Below, in pieces: positions 16,004 to 23,819 of a stretch of 64,000 bases of DNA. The stretch comes from Solobacterium sp. (GTDB lineage: Bacteria; Bacillota_I; Bacilli_A; Erysipelotrichales; Erysipelotrichaceae), in assembly GCA_024693325.1 (NCBI GenBank), contig JAILLA010000002.1, forward strand, positions 1 to 64,000, in the 5' to 3' direction. How positions within the stretch are numbered: position 1 is the first letter of the stretch; every line of letters starts with the position of its first letter. The position numbers and the translations under genes are program-made. The notes beneath the pieces were generated by a model. It worked only from the letters and a program-made list of their open reading frames with translations. It made no database searches and was not told where the DNA came from.

Positions 16004-16699
16004 ATGAACAGAGAAAAAGCTGAAAGATATTTAAAGACAGGTCTGTTTGGAGCAACACTGACACTGATCGGTGATCTTCTCATCGGGGCAGCGAAGTTTC
16101 CGGACGGGGCAGGTATGATCGAAGGCTATTTTGCTGCTGCGTTGGCTATGCCCGTATGGCGGCCGGTCCTGGGCGGACTGATCGGCTTTTTGGGAATATG
16201 CCTTGAATTTCCGGCCCTGATGATGATCGCTCCCCTCATCAGGGAAAAGATGCCAGGAGGAAGCCGGTTCTATCAGCTTGCGATGTATGTTTATCTCGCT
16301 GCAGGAGGCGGAGCAGTACATCTGTCCTGCGGCGTGCTCCTGTGGATCTATAGGGCTGTTTCCACTGCTGCCGGAAAGGCAGTCGGGTATGACATTGCAC
16401 TGAAATATCTGCTGTATTTTCTGCTTCCGTCTGCAGCTGTGTTCGGCGTATTCTTTATCGGCGCAAACATCGTACAGTTCATCGCTTTTCTCAAAGGCTG
16501 CACGCCGTTTCCAAAGTGGTACTGCGTATTCAATCCGATGATCGGAAAGACTGTATTCAACTCAGTGCGTCTGCTTGGCAATACAGCGCTGATCAACGGG
16601 ATCGGAACGTCAAACATGAGTCTTGGTGCGATCGTAATGTTTGCGGCGCTGCTTCTTGGCTGGGAAAAGTATGCGGGAGATAAGGAGTATGAATTATGA
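16004..16699 (+). CDS. Multi-pass membrane protein, DUF6796-like
   Basis: This 231-residue protein has about seven hydrophobic segments. The start TGLFGATLTLIGDLLIGAAKFPDG and the region MPVWRPVLGGLIGFLGICLEF look like DUF6796, a family of unknown function found in Bacillota. A role in uptake, export or membrane modification cannot be told apart from sequence. The gene ends in an ATGA overlap with the next hydrolase. Confidence 0.68.
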   Translation: MNREKAERYLKTGLFGATLTLIGDLLIGAAKFPDGAGMIEGYFAAALAMPVWRPVLGGLIGFLGICLEFPALMMIAPLIREKMPGGSRFYQLAMYVYLAAGGGAVHLSCGVLLWIYRAVSTAAGKAVGYDIALKYLLYFLLPSAAVFGVFFIGANIVQFIAFLKGCTPFPKWYCVFNPMIGKTVFNSVRLLGNTALINGIGTSNMSLGAIVMFAALLLGWEKYAGDKEYEL

Positions 16700-17678
16700 G
16701 CCTGTTATACAGCATCTTAAAGCCTGTTGTGCGCTGGGCTGTAAAGGGGAGTTCTCTTCATCGGGAAGAAAGCTATGAGGAGTTCAAACAGACTTCTTAT
16801 GACGTTCAGAAAAAGTTTAAATTCACTCTGCCCGTGATCAGTGGCTTTGAATTCCGGGATGAGCAGCTGGACGGATTCCATATCATCGTCGGTAAGGAAA
16901 CCGGAACAAATCCCGGCAAAGCAGTTGTCTATTTCCCCGGAGGTGGTTCCCGGCGTTGGCAGCTTCCTTACAAAAGCTCCATGAAGCACTACATACGTGA
17001 AACCGGAGCGGAGCTGTGGATCCCATTGTATCCGCTTCTGCCGGACCATGATCTGATGGAGGAAACGGAGTTCACCATCCGGGTACATGAGAAAATGCTG
17101 GAGAAGTTCCGCCCGGAGAACATCGTATGGCTGGGCTTTTCCGGCGGAGCGGACGTGCTGTTCCAGGCCGGACGGCATATGGTGCAGAAGCACCCTGATC
17201 TGCCGATGCCGGGAATGATGATTCCGGTGTCATGCTCAGGACTCCTTGTGAGCGATGGAGCCAAAGCGCGTATGAAAGAGATCGATCCCTGTGACCCGCT
17301 GCTTCACTGGGACATGTTTGAAAAAATGATCAGGTATTACGATCCGGACGGAGATCTTCCGCAGTACATACTCGGTAAGGCAGATGTAGACGATTATACG
17401 GGATTTCCGAAAGTCATTATGTATTTTGCCGGGGATGAGGTCTTTGCCGGGATCGCACCGGACTATGAAAAGTCTTTTATCCGCTGTGGGTAAAAGACTA
17501 CGAAATCAGGATCAGACCCGGCATGTTTCACGCCTGGCCGGTCTTCACTTTTTTGAAGGAAGGCAGAGAAGGTGAACAGGAGATCATTGAAGATATCAAA
17601 GAATTCTTCAGAAAAAAGCAGATGCACAAAGTATCGGAAACTGAACCGGAAAATCTAGAGGACGCGCCCAGACAATGA
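16696..17678 (+). pseudogene. Alpha/beta-hydrolase (esterase-like), frameshifted
   Basis: The first frame encodes 265 residues with an oxyanion-type FPGGGSRRW (about residues 80-88) and nucleophile G-F-S-G-G (Ser149), as in alpha/beta-hydrolase-3 esterases, then stops at 17491-17493. From about 17475 the -1 frame continues with YPLWVKDYEIRIRPGMFHAWPVF, the expected C-terminus with its catalytic His, up to TGA 17676-17678, which forms an ATGA overlap with the next gene. Adding one T to the TTTT at 17475-17478 restores a full protein of about 327 residues. This is probably a sequencing deletion or recent mutation; slippage at TTTT is less likely. Confidence 0.75.
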
Positions 17679-18454
17679 AATACTTTGAATTCGGAAAAGA
17701 GAATAATGAACTGATGGTTCTTTTACACGGCGGCGGGACGAGTTATCTGGGAGTCCTGCCTGCAGCGAAGAAGATCGCTGAGCGTTACCATGTTATTCTG
17801 CCTGCTTACGATGGCTTCAACCCGTCTGAGCCTAAGACAGAGTTTAAATCCACAGCCTATGAAGCGGATAAGCTGGAGGATTACATCATCGCAAATTATG
17901 GCAGGAAGGTGGATATCCTTTATGGTCTGTCATACGGTTGCCGCACATTGATGCAGGTGCTGGAAGATAACCGGCTTGAGATCACAACGACCATCGCAGA
18001 CGGCATGTCATTGCGGGATTATCCGGACATCAATAACGATATCCTGAAAGAGATTTATCTGTTTTTCTTTACCGGAATATTCTTTATCATCATGGGCAGA
18101 GCGGGAAAACTGCGCAAACGGTTCCTTGCAAAGATCACGGGACGCAGCCCGGAAGAAGCGGACAGGATCCTTTATACCAAAGCCAGCTGGAAAAGCTGGA
18201 AGAATCAGGACAGATGTCTGATCGGCAAAAAGACAGATTACAGTGTTTTCAGAAATACGGATATGCATATCTGGTACGGTATCAAAGGGACTGTGGACAG
18301 GAAGCTTTCGGCAGATCTGGATGGACTGAAAGCAAAGGGTTACCCATTCACCTACAGGATTTTTGAGGATATGGGACATGGAGGACTGATCGGCGAAAAC
18401 ACAGAGCAGTTCATCCGGGAAGTAGAAAAGGTACATCACCCGGTGACCGGGTGA
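17675..18454 (+). CDS. Alpha/beta-hydrolase paralogue D
   Basis: This 259-residue protein has N-terminus MKYFEFGKEN, LLHGGGTSYLG (oxyanion region), nucleophile G-L-S-Y-G (Ser86) and late His in MGHGGLIG. It is the fourth of the short hydrolases with the shared start motif and the best preserved at the HGGG element. It is translationally coupled to the preceding frameshifted hydrolase by ATGA. Its stop codon lies at the end of a perfect 8-bp hairpin (18436-18454). It is the last gene of this unit before the next operator. Confidence 0.82.
   Translation: MKYFEFGKENNELMVLLHGGGTSYLGVLPAAKKIAERYHVILPAYDGFNPSEPKTEFKSTAYEADKLEDYIIANYGRKVDILYGLSYGCRTLMQVLEDNRLEITTTIADGMSLRDYPDINNDILKEIYLFFFTGIFFIIMGRAGKLRKRFLAKITGRSPEEADRILYTKASWKSWKNQDRCLIGKKTDYSVFRNTDMHIWYGIKGTVDRKLSADLDGLKAKGYPFTYRIFEDMGHGGLIGENTEQFIREVEKVHHPVTG
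18436..18454 (+). other. Perfect hairpin spanning the stop codon
   Basis: TCACCCGG (18436-18443) and CCGGGTGA (18447-18454) form an 8-bp stem with a TGA loop; the last three bases are the stop codon of hydrolase D. There is no T-run, so it is not a classic terminator. A hairpin of the same geometry (8-3-8) overlaps the stop of the last gene of the cluster (31364-31382). Confidence 0.55.
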
Positions 18455-18549
18455 ACGGTTCTGCAGGAAACAGCTTGCCGTAAAACCAACTGCAAATGGT
18501 GCAGGCAGCAGGACAGCTGCCCGCAAGATACCGGATTTTGCATACATCA

Positions 18550-18565
18550 GTTAGTTTTATCTAAC
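18550..18565. promoter_or_regulatory. Operator GTTAG-N6-CTAAC, site 3
   Basis: Perfect dyad with spacer TTTTAT, extended by one flanking A/T pair (AGTTAG...CTAACT), 109 bases before the first ABC transporter gene. It marks the start of a second transcription unit under the same control as the first. No clear sigma-70 promoter could be assigned beside it. Confidence 0.72.
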
Positions 18566-18674
18566 TTATTTGACCTGTCCGCAGCGGCTGTCATTCCGTG
18601 TATGCGGATCATTTCAGAAGATGAATGAAGAGGATCATTCAATTTTAATTTTATAGAAAAAGGAGAGCGATTTT

Positions 18675-20456
18675 ATGAATGAAAAGAAAAAAAGCGATCT
18701 GGCCGTACTGCTTGATTATGCAGGCAGTTATAAAGGCCTGACGTTCCTGGGACTTGGTCTTTCGGGCGCTGCTATGGTATTGGGGATGCTGCCGTATATC
18801 TGCATCTGGCTGGTAATGAGAGATCTGATCGCAGCAGCGCCGGATTGGATGAAAGCAGTGGGGATCGCCCGCTACGGATGGATGGCTTTCGGATTTGCTG
18901 TTGCCGGTATTGCAGTATATTTTGCTGCATTGATGTGTACGCATCTGGCTGCTTTCCGGACAGCATCAAATATCCGCAAACAGGGGATGGAGCATCTGAT
19001 GAAGACTCCGCTTGGATTCTTTGATTCCAATGCTTCTGGACTGATCCGCAACAGGCTGGATGGTGCAGCTTCCGAAACCGAAACACTGCTGGCTCACAAT
19101 CTGGCTGATATCGTCGGAAGCGCAGCGATGGTGCTCTCTATGATCGTACTGATGTTTGTCTTTGACTGGCGGATGGGTGCTGCATGTCTTCTTGCGGCAG
19201 TGGTATCGATCGCAGCAATGTTTACCATGATGGGCGGCAAGAATGCCAGACTCATGGCGGAATACCAGGCTGCACAGGATGTCATGAGCAAAGCCGGAAC
19301 TGAGTATGTTCGCGGCATTCCAGTGGTCAAGGTATTTCAGCAGACGGTTTATTCATTCCGGGCTTTTAAACAAGCCATTGAAGATTACAGTGCCAAGGCA
19401 GAGCATTACCAGGGTGATGTCTGCCAGCTGCCTCAGTCAGTCAATCTGACATTCACAGAAGGAGCCTTCATCTTCCTTGTTCCCGTAGTTTTGTTTATGG
19501 CACCCGGGGCTCTGAAAACCGGAAATTTCACAGGCTTTGTCACTGATTTTGCATTTTATGCGGTGTTTTCCGCAATCGTATCGACTGCACTTGCCAGGAT
19601 CATGTTTGCAGCAAGCGGAACAATGCAGGCAAGTACAGCCCTCAGACGTATCGATCAGGTGATGAGCGCACCGGTTCTCAGGATCACGGATCATCCGCAG
19701 AAACCGGAAGACAACAGTGTGGAGTTCAAAGATGTCACCTTTACTTATGAAGGGTCAAAGATCCCTGCATTGGATCATGTTTCATTCCGAACGGAACCTG
19801 GACAGACTGTGGCGCTTGTTGGTCCGTCGGGAGGCGGTAAAACGACTGCTGCCAGTCTGATCCCGCGTTTCTGGGATGTCAGCTCCGGATCTGTGCTGGT
19901 CGGAGGTGTTGATGTACGCGAAACAGATCCTCATGTTCTCATGGATCAGGTCGCTTTTGTCTTCCAGAATGACAGGTTATTCAAGGCAAGCATTCTGGAA
20001 AATGTCAGGGCAGCTAGACCTGACGCATCACGGGATGAGGTGCGGGAAGCACTTTCAGCTGCACAGTGTGATGATATTCTGCAGAAACTTCCGGATGGTA
20101 TGGATACGGTCATCGGAACGGAAGGCACCTATCTTTCCGGCGGAGAGCAGCAGCGTGTGGCTCTGGCGAGGGCTATCCTGAAAAATGCTCCTATCGTTGT
20201 TCTGGATGAAGCGACAGCGTTCGCAGATCCGGAAAATGAAGCACTGATCCAGAAAGCTTTTGCTGCACTGATGAAAGGACGTACGGTCATTATGATCGCG
20301 CATCGTCTGTCAACTGTTGTTGGTGCGGATAAGATCATCGTGCTGGATTCTGGTCATGTTGTGGAAGAAGGAACGCACACGCAGCTTGTGTCTGCCGGCG
20401 GACTTTATGCCAGAATCTGGGCCGATTACAACCAGGCAGTGACCTGGCGCATATAG
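18675..20456 (+). CDS. ABC transporter, fused permease/ATPase, subunit 1 (YbtPQ/IrtAB-like)
   Basis: This 593-residue protein has six N-terminal membrane helices and a C-terminal ATPase: Walker A GPSGGGKTT (about residue 383), Q-loop, signature LSGGEQQRV (about 486), Walker B IVVLDEATAFADPENE, H-loop AHRLSTV. The DEATAFADPENE variant is one I associate with exporter-fold siderophore importers such as YbtP/YbtQ and IrtA/IrtB, rather than with drug exporters. It probably forms a heterodimer with the next gene. GGAGAG precedes the ATG. Substrate and direction are inferred: uptake of a metal chelate is plausible, export cannot be excluded. Confidence 0.82.
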   Translation: MNEKKKSDLAVLLDYAGSYKGLTFLGLGLSGAAMVLGMLPYICIWLVMRDLIAAAPDWMKAVGIARYGWMAFGFAVAGIAVYFAALMCTHLAAFRTASNIRKQGMEHLMKTPLGFFDSNASGLIRNRLDGAASETETLLAHNLADIVGSAAMVLSMIVLMFVFDWRMGAACLLAAVVSIAAMFTMMGGKNARLMAEYQAAQDVMSKAGTEYVRGIPVVKVFQQTVYSFRAFKQAIEDYSAKAEHYQGDVCQLPQSVNLTFTEGAFIFLVPVVLFMAPGALKTGNFTGFVTDFAFYAVFSAIVSTALARIMFAASGTMQASTALRRIDQVMSAPVLRITDHPQKPEDNSVEFKDVTFTYEGSKIPALDHVSFRTEPGQTVALVGPSGGGKTTAASLIPRFWDVSSGSVLVGGVDVRETDPHVLMDQVAFVFQNDRLFKASILENVRAARPDASRDEVREALSAAQCDDILQKLPDGMDTVIGTEGTYLSGGEQQRVALARAILKNAPIVVLDEATAFADPENEALIQKAFAALMKGRTVIMIAHRLSTVVGADKIIVLDSGHVVEEGTHTQLVSAGGLYARIWADYNQAVTWRI

Positions 20457-20468
20457 GAGGTGAGAATC

Positions 20469-22211
20469 ATGTTCACAAAAGAATTTCAGAGAAAATACGC
20501 TCTTACAGACCAGGGTTTAAAGAACACTAAACACGGAACGTTCTGGACGGTCATCGTCAATCTCCTTATGATGGGCGGCATGGGTATCCTGTATCTGCTG
20601 ATGTTTGAATACATGGCTGTTCTGACGGATGGGAAAGGGCTGCCGAATACTGTTGGTTTCATTGTACTTGTGCTGGCATTCCTGGTACTGTCGATCCTGA
20701 CGCATTTACAGCAGTATCATTCTACGTACGGTCTGGTTTATGGGGAAGTCAAAGCAGTCAGAATTGAGCTGGCTGAACGGCTCAGAAAGCTTCCGCTCGG
20801 TTACTTTGGAAAACGTGATCTGGCTGACCTCACAGAAACGATCATGGGTGATGTGAACCGGCTGGAACATGTCTGGTCCCATTGTCTGGGATACCTGTAT
20901 GGTTCCTACATTTCAACTGCGATCATAGCGATCGGCATGCTGGTATTTAACTGGCGCATGGCAATTGCCAGTCTCTGGGGAGTTCCCGTCGCATTCATTT
21001 TGCTTTTTGGAAGCCGTAAGCTGACTAAACGTAATTCCGAGATCACCAAAGAAGCCGGTATCCAGGTATCCGACGGGATACAGGAAACTCTGGAAAACAT
21101 CAGGGAGATCCGTGCGACAAATCAGGAAGACCGGTTCCTGGAAGCACTCAACGATAAAATCGACAATCATGAAAAGACCATGCTCAGAGGTGAACTGCAC
21201 ACAGGTATCTTTGTTAATTCCGCAAGTGTCATTATGAGGCTGGGTGTAGCAACAACGATCCTTACCGGAACAAGTCTGATCTTGTCCGGCCAGATCGATT
21301 TTATGACCCTGTTTATGTTCCTGCTGGCGATCACACGTGTTTATGCACCGTTTGATCAGGCACTGGCACTGATTGCGGAAATGTTCATGTCCCAGGTTTC
21401 TGCAAGCCGTCTGATGGAGATCTATGATGCAGAAACTGCCGAAGGGGCTGATCATTTCAGTCCGGACGGTCACGATATCGTTTTTGAGAATGTCGGATTT
21501 GCTTATGAAAATGAGCAGGTACTCCGCGGGGTAAGCTTTACCGCTAAAGAAGGTGAAGTGACTGCACTGGTCGGACCTTCCGGTTCCGGCAAGAGCACCT
21601 GTGCAAGACTTGCTGCCAGACTGTGGGATATTGACAGCGGAACGATCAAGGTCGGCGGAGTGAATATCGCGGATATCGATCCGGAAGTGCTGCTGACAGA
21701 TTACTCAATGGTATTCCAGAATGTCGTGCTTTTTGATGATACCGTGATGGAGAATATCCGCCTCGGTAAACACGGTGCTTCCGATGAAGAAGTCCTTGCA
21801 GCCGCCAGAGCAGCCAACTGTGATGAATTCGTAAACAAACTGCCTCAGGGTTATGCGACACCGATCGGCGAAAATGGGGCAAAGCTTTCCGGCGGAGAGC
21901 GTCAGCGTATATCCATTGCCAGAGCGCTTCTGAAGAATGCGCCGATCGTTCTTCTGGATGAAGCAACAGCATCTCTGGATGTGGAAAATGAAACTAAGGT
22001 ACAAGGTGCACTGTCCCGGCTGCTTGCCGGAAAGACCGTACTGGTTATCGCACACCGCATGCGCACAGTAGAGGCCGCTGACAAGATCGTAGTCCTTTCT
22101 GAAGGGAAAGTTGCTGAGGAAGGCAGTCCCGATGAACTGCTTGCAAAAGAAAACGGTATATTCAGACGGATGACACTGCTCCAGAGCGCCAGCGCAGACT
22201 GGAGTATTTAG
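20469..22211 (+). CDS. ABC transporter, fused permease/ATPase, subunit 2 (YbtPQ/IrtAB-like)
   Basis: This 580-residue partner of the preceding protein has six membrane helices, Walker A GPSGSGKST (about residue 369), signature LSGGERQRI and Walker B IVLLDEATASLDVENE. Start at ATG 20469 after AGGAGG; a GTG at 20460 lies within the ribosome site. The gap to subunit 1 is 12 bases. The two differ in their Walker B regions (FADPENE versus SLDVENE), as is usual in heterodimers of this class. Confidence 0.82.
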   Translation: MFTKEFQRKYALTDQGLKNTKHGTFWTVIVNLLMMGGMGILYLLMFEYMAVLTDGKGLPNTVGFIVLVLAFLVLSILTHLQQYHSTYGLVYGEVKAVRIELAERLRKLPLGYFGKRDLADLTETIMGDVNRLEHVWSHCLGYLYGSYISTAIIAIGMLVFNWRMAIASLWGVPVAFILLFGSRKLTKRNSEITKEAGIQVSDGIQETLENIREIRATNQEDRFLEALNDKIDNHEKTMLRGELHTGIFVNSASVIMRLGVATTILTGTSLILSGQIDFMTLFMFLLAITRVYAPFDQALALIAEMFMSQVSASRLMEIYDAETAEGADHFSPDGHDIVFENVGFAYENEQVLRGVSFTAKEGEVTALVGPSGSGKSTCARLAARLWDIDSGTIKVGGVNIADIDPEVLLTDYSMVFQNVVLFDDTVMENIRLGKHGASDEEVLAAARAANCDEFVNKLPQGYATPIGENGAKLSGGERQRISIARALLKNAPIVLLDEATASLDVENETKVQGALSRLLAGKTVLVIAHRMRTVEAADKIVVLSEGKVAEEGSPDELLAKENGIFRRMTLLQSASADWSI

Positions 22212-22232
22212 GATAGGGGAAGAATAAACAAA

Positions 22233-22787
22233 ATGAACAAAAAGAATATTCTGCGAATTGTACTGTATGCAGTGCTTTATTCTGTCATAACAGCAGTCGT
22301 CTGCTTCACAGGTGCGATCCATCCGGTCTTCTTTGTATGTTATCAGATCACAGCAGGAATCCTGCTGTCAGGAGTTGTTATTTCTGCATTCAGACAGATG
22401 AAGGCACCGGGAACAGCGGTCATCCTGTTCCTGGGTCTGCTGATCCTGCTTCTTGTGATACAGGATGCCTCGGCATGGCATGTGATTCCTCTGGTCATTA
22501 TCACAGTTCTGGCAGAAGTGATCCGGGCAGTTTTCAGATACAGTTGGAAGGGTGATGTGATCGCTGCAGCACTGATGACATTTTCGAGTTTTGGATATTA
22601 TGGACAGATATGGTTCAACCGTGCATATACGTATGAATGCGCTGTTGAAGAAATGCCTGCGGGATATGCCGATACACTGATGGCGGTCAGTCCGTCATGG
22701 GTGCTTCCAGCTGCAGTTGTGGTCGGTGTCATGCTTTCTGTTCTGATCTCAAATCAGACTGCCGGTCTCTATAAACTTGAAAAATGA
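22233..22787 (+). CDS. MptD/Trep_Strep-family ECF-type S-component
   Basis: This 184-residue protein has about five membrane helices, ending with a Lys-rich tail. The region FSSFGYYGQIWFNRAYTYECAVEEMPAGYADTL is the signature part of the Trep_Strep/MptD family, treated as substrate-binding S-components of ECF transporters. I recall such proteins beside YbtPQ-like ABC pairs in Bacillota, where they may deliver substrate to the pair in place of an ECF module. It follows the ABC gene by 21 bases. Confidence 0.72.
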   Translation: MNKKNILRIVLYAVLYSVITAVVCFTGAIHPVFFVCYQITAGILLSGVVISAFRQMKAPGTAVILFLGLLILLLVIQDASAWHVIPLVIITVLAEVIRAVFRYSWKGDVIAAALMTFSSFGYYGQIWFNRAYTYECAVEEMPAGYADTLMAVSPSWVLPAAVVVGVMLSVLISNQTAGLYKLEK

Positions 22788-22815
22788 AGACAATATGATC
22801 CTTAAGAAATACCCG

Positions 22816-22837
22816 GATCAGACATCACGGTCTGATC
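22816..22837. other. Intercistronic hairpin
   Basis: GATCAGAC (22816-22823) and GTCTGATC (22830-22837) form a perfect 8-bp stem with a 6-base loop between the S-component gene and membrane protein C. There is no T-run. It may stabilise the upstream message or reduce expression of the downstream gene. Confidence 0.45.
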
Positions 22838-22899
22838 AATACAGCTGTAATCTATATCATTTATATAGCCGAAGGACAGCAGAATAAGGAGTCTGTCAC

Positions 22900-23385
22900 A
22901 TGATCATCATTCAGCTTGTCATATACTGTGCTGTTTTTACACTGATGGTAAAGCTCGCTGTTGGGAACGATGCCCTGAACGGACTGTACTTTTATCCCAG
23001 ACCGGTCCGGGAAAAAGTTTTTGAACTGGGCTTAACTGATCGTGAAACCGTCAGAAGAAAAAGAAAACATTTTATGATCCCGTTTGTTCTGGTAATGCTT
23101 GTATTATTGCTGTTCATCATCGGGATATGGAACGGGATAAGGACATTTCAGACTGCGTATCTAAATTCGTTATTGTTTCTCGAAGTCATGAACTGGTATG
23201 ACGGGATCGTGATCGACCGTCTCTGGGTCGGACACAGCAGATTCTGGGTCATACCGGGTATGGAGGGGATCCCGTTTGTGCAGACATGGCCGCAGGTCCT
23301 GAAAAAACGGGGGATCCTGACACTCATCTGGATCGCAGGGTCGGCAGTCACCGCAGGGCTGACTGTGCTGTTATTCGGCGGCTGA
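22900..23385 (+). CDS. Small membrane protein, family copy C
   Basis: This 161-residue protein is a third copy of the family at 9964 and 15482. It has an N-terminal helix, a loop with DALNGLYFYPRPVREKVFELGL, a second helix (about 50-70), the motif NWYDGIVIDRLWVGHSRFW (YD-x4-D) and a C-terminal helix. Its position after the ABC/MptD genes links this family to both the enzyme unit and the transport unit. AAGGAG precedes the ATG. Confidence 0.7.
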   Translation: MIIIQLVIYCAVFTLMVKLAVGNDALNGLYFYPRPVREKVFELGLTDRETVRRKRKHFMIPFVLVMLVLLLFIIGIWNGIRTFQTAYLNSLLFLEVMNWYDGIVIDRLWVGHSRFWVIPGMEGIPFVQTWPQVLKKRGILTLIWIAGSAVTAGLTVLLFGG

Positions 23386-23458
23386 CCTAAGAAAACGTTT
23401 TTATGGATAACTGTATGCTTTGATGTCCTACGGATCATTGACAAATCAGATCGAAATG

Positions 23459-23498
23459 AATAACCTATTAGTTAGTTAGTATAAACTAATAGGTTATT
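23459..23498. promoter_or_regulatory. Long inverted repeat with embedded operator, site 4
   Basis: AATAACCTATTAGTT (23459-23473) is perfectly inverted at 23484-23498, a 15-bp AT-rich stem around 10 bases. Inside it 23475-23490 reads GTTAG-TATAAA-CTAAT, one mismatch from the cluster operator, and a second GTTAG begins at 23471. A TTGACA at 23438-23443 is a possible -35 box. It precedes the DUF6110/P-type ATPase unit by 27 bases. Confidence 0.65.
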
Positions 23499-23524
23499 TT
23501 CAGAATTGTTTATGGAGATGGAGT

Positions 23525-23779
23525 ATGAACTGGACAAAAACTAGATTTCTTGCATATGGATTCCTGCTTGGATCAGCAGGTCTGAAAGTACTGGCATCAA
23601 AGGACGCAAAAAAGGTATATACGAAGATCACTGCGGCAGGAATGAGATGCGCTGATGAAACGCTTCGTATCGTTGACGAACTGCGTGAAAATGCCGGAGA
23701 TATTGCGGCTGATGCCCGTCAGATCAATGAAGACAGAAAACGGGAAGAAGCTGAAAAAGTGATTGAAGATGCTGCCTGA
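23525..23779 (+). CDS. DUF6110-like small protein
   Basis: This 84-residue protein has an N-terminal hydrophobic segment (FLAYGFLLGSAGLKVLASKDAKKVY) and a helical, charged C-terminal half (VDELRENAGDIAADARQINEDRKREEAEK). The SKDAKKVYT and ENAGDI segments match my memory of DUF6110, a small family found next to metal P-type ATPases. It may be a membrane-associated chaperone or subunit of the pump; function is unknown. It is followed after 40 bases by the ATPase. Confidence 0.7.
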   Translation: MNWTKTRFLAYGFLLGSAGLKVLASKDAKKVYTKITAAGMRCADETLRIVDELRENAGDIAADARQINEDRKREEAEKVIEDAA

Positions 23780-23819
23780 GCAGCAATTCATGAAAACAGA
23801 AACTGCGAGGTGAAGACCG

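Noticed and set aside
17461-17500. Programmed -1 frameshift in the fifth hydrolase
   Set aside because: Only a TTTT run is present without a canonical slippery heptamer or obvious downstream structure; a single-base deletion explains it more simply.
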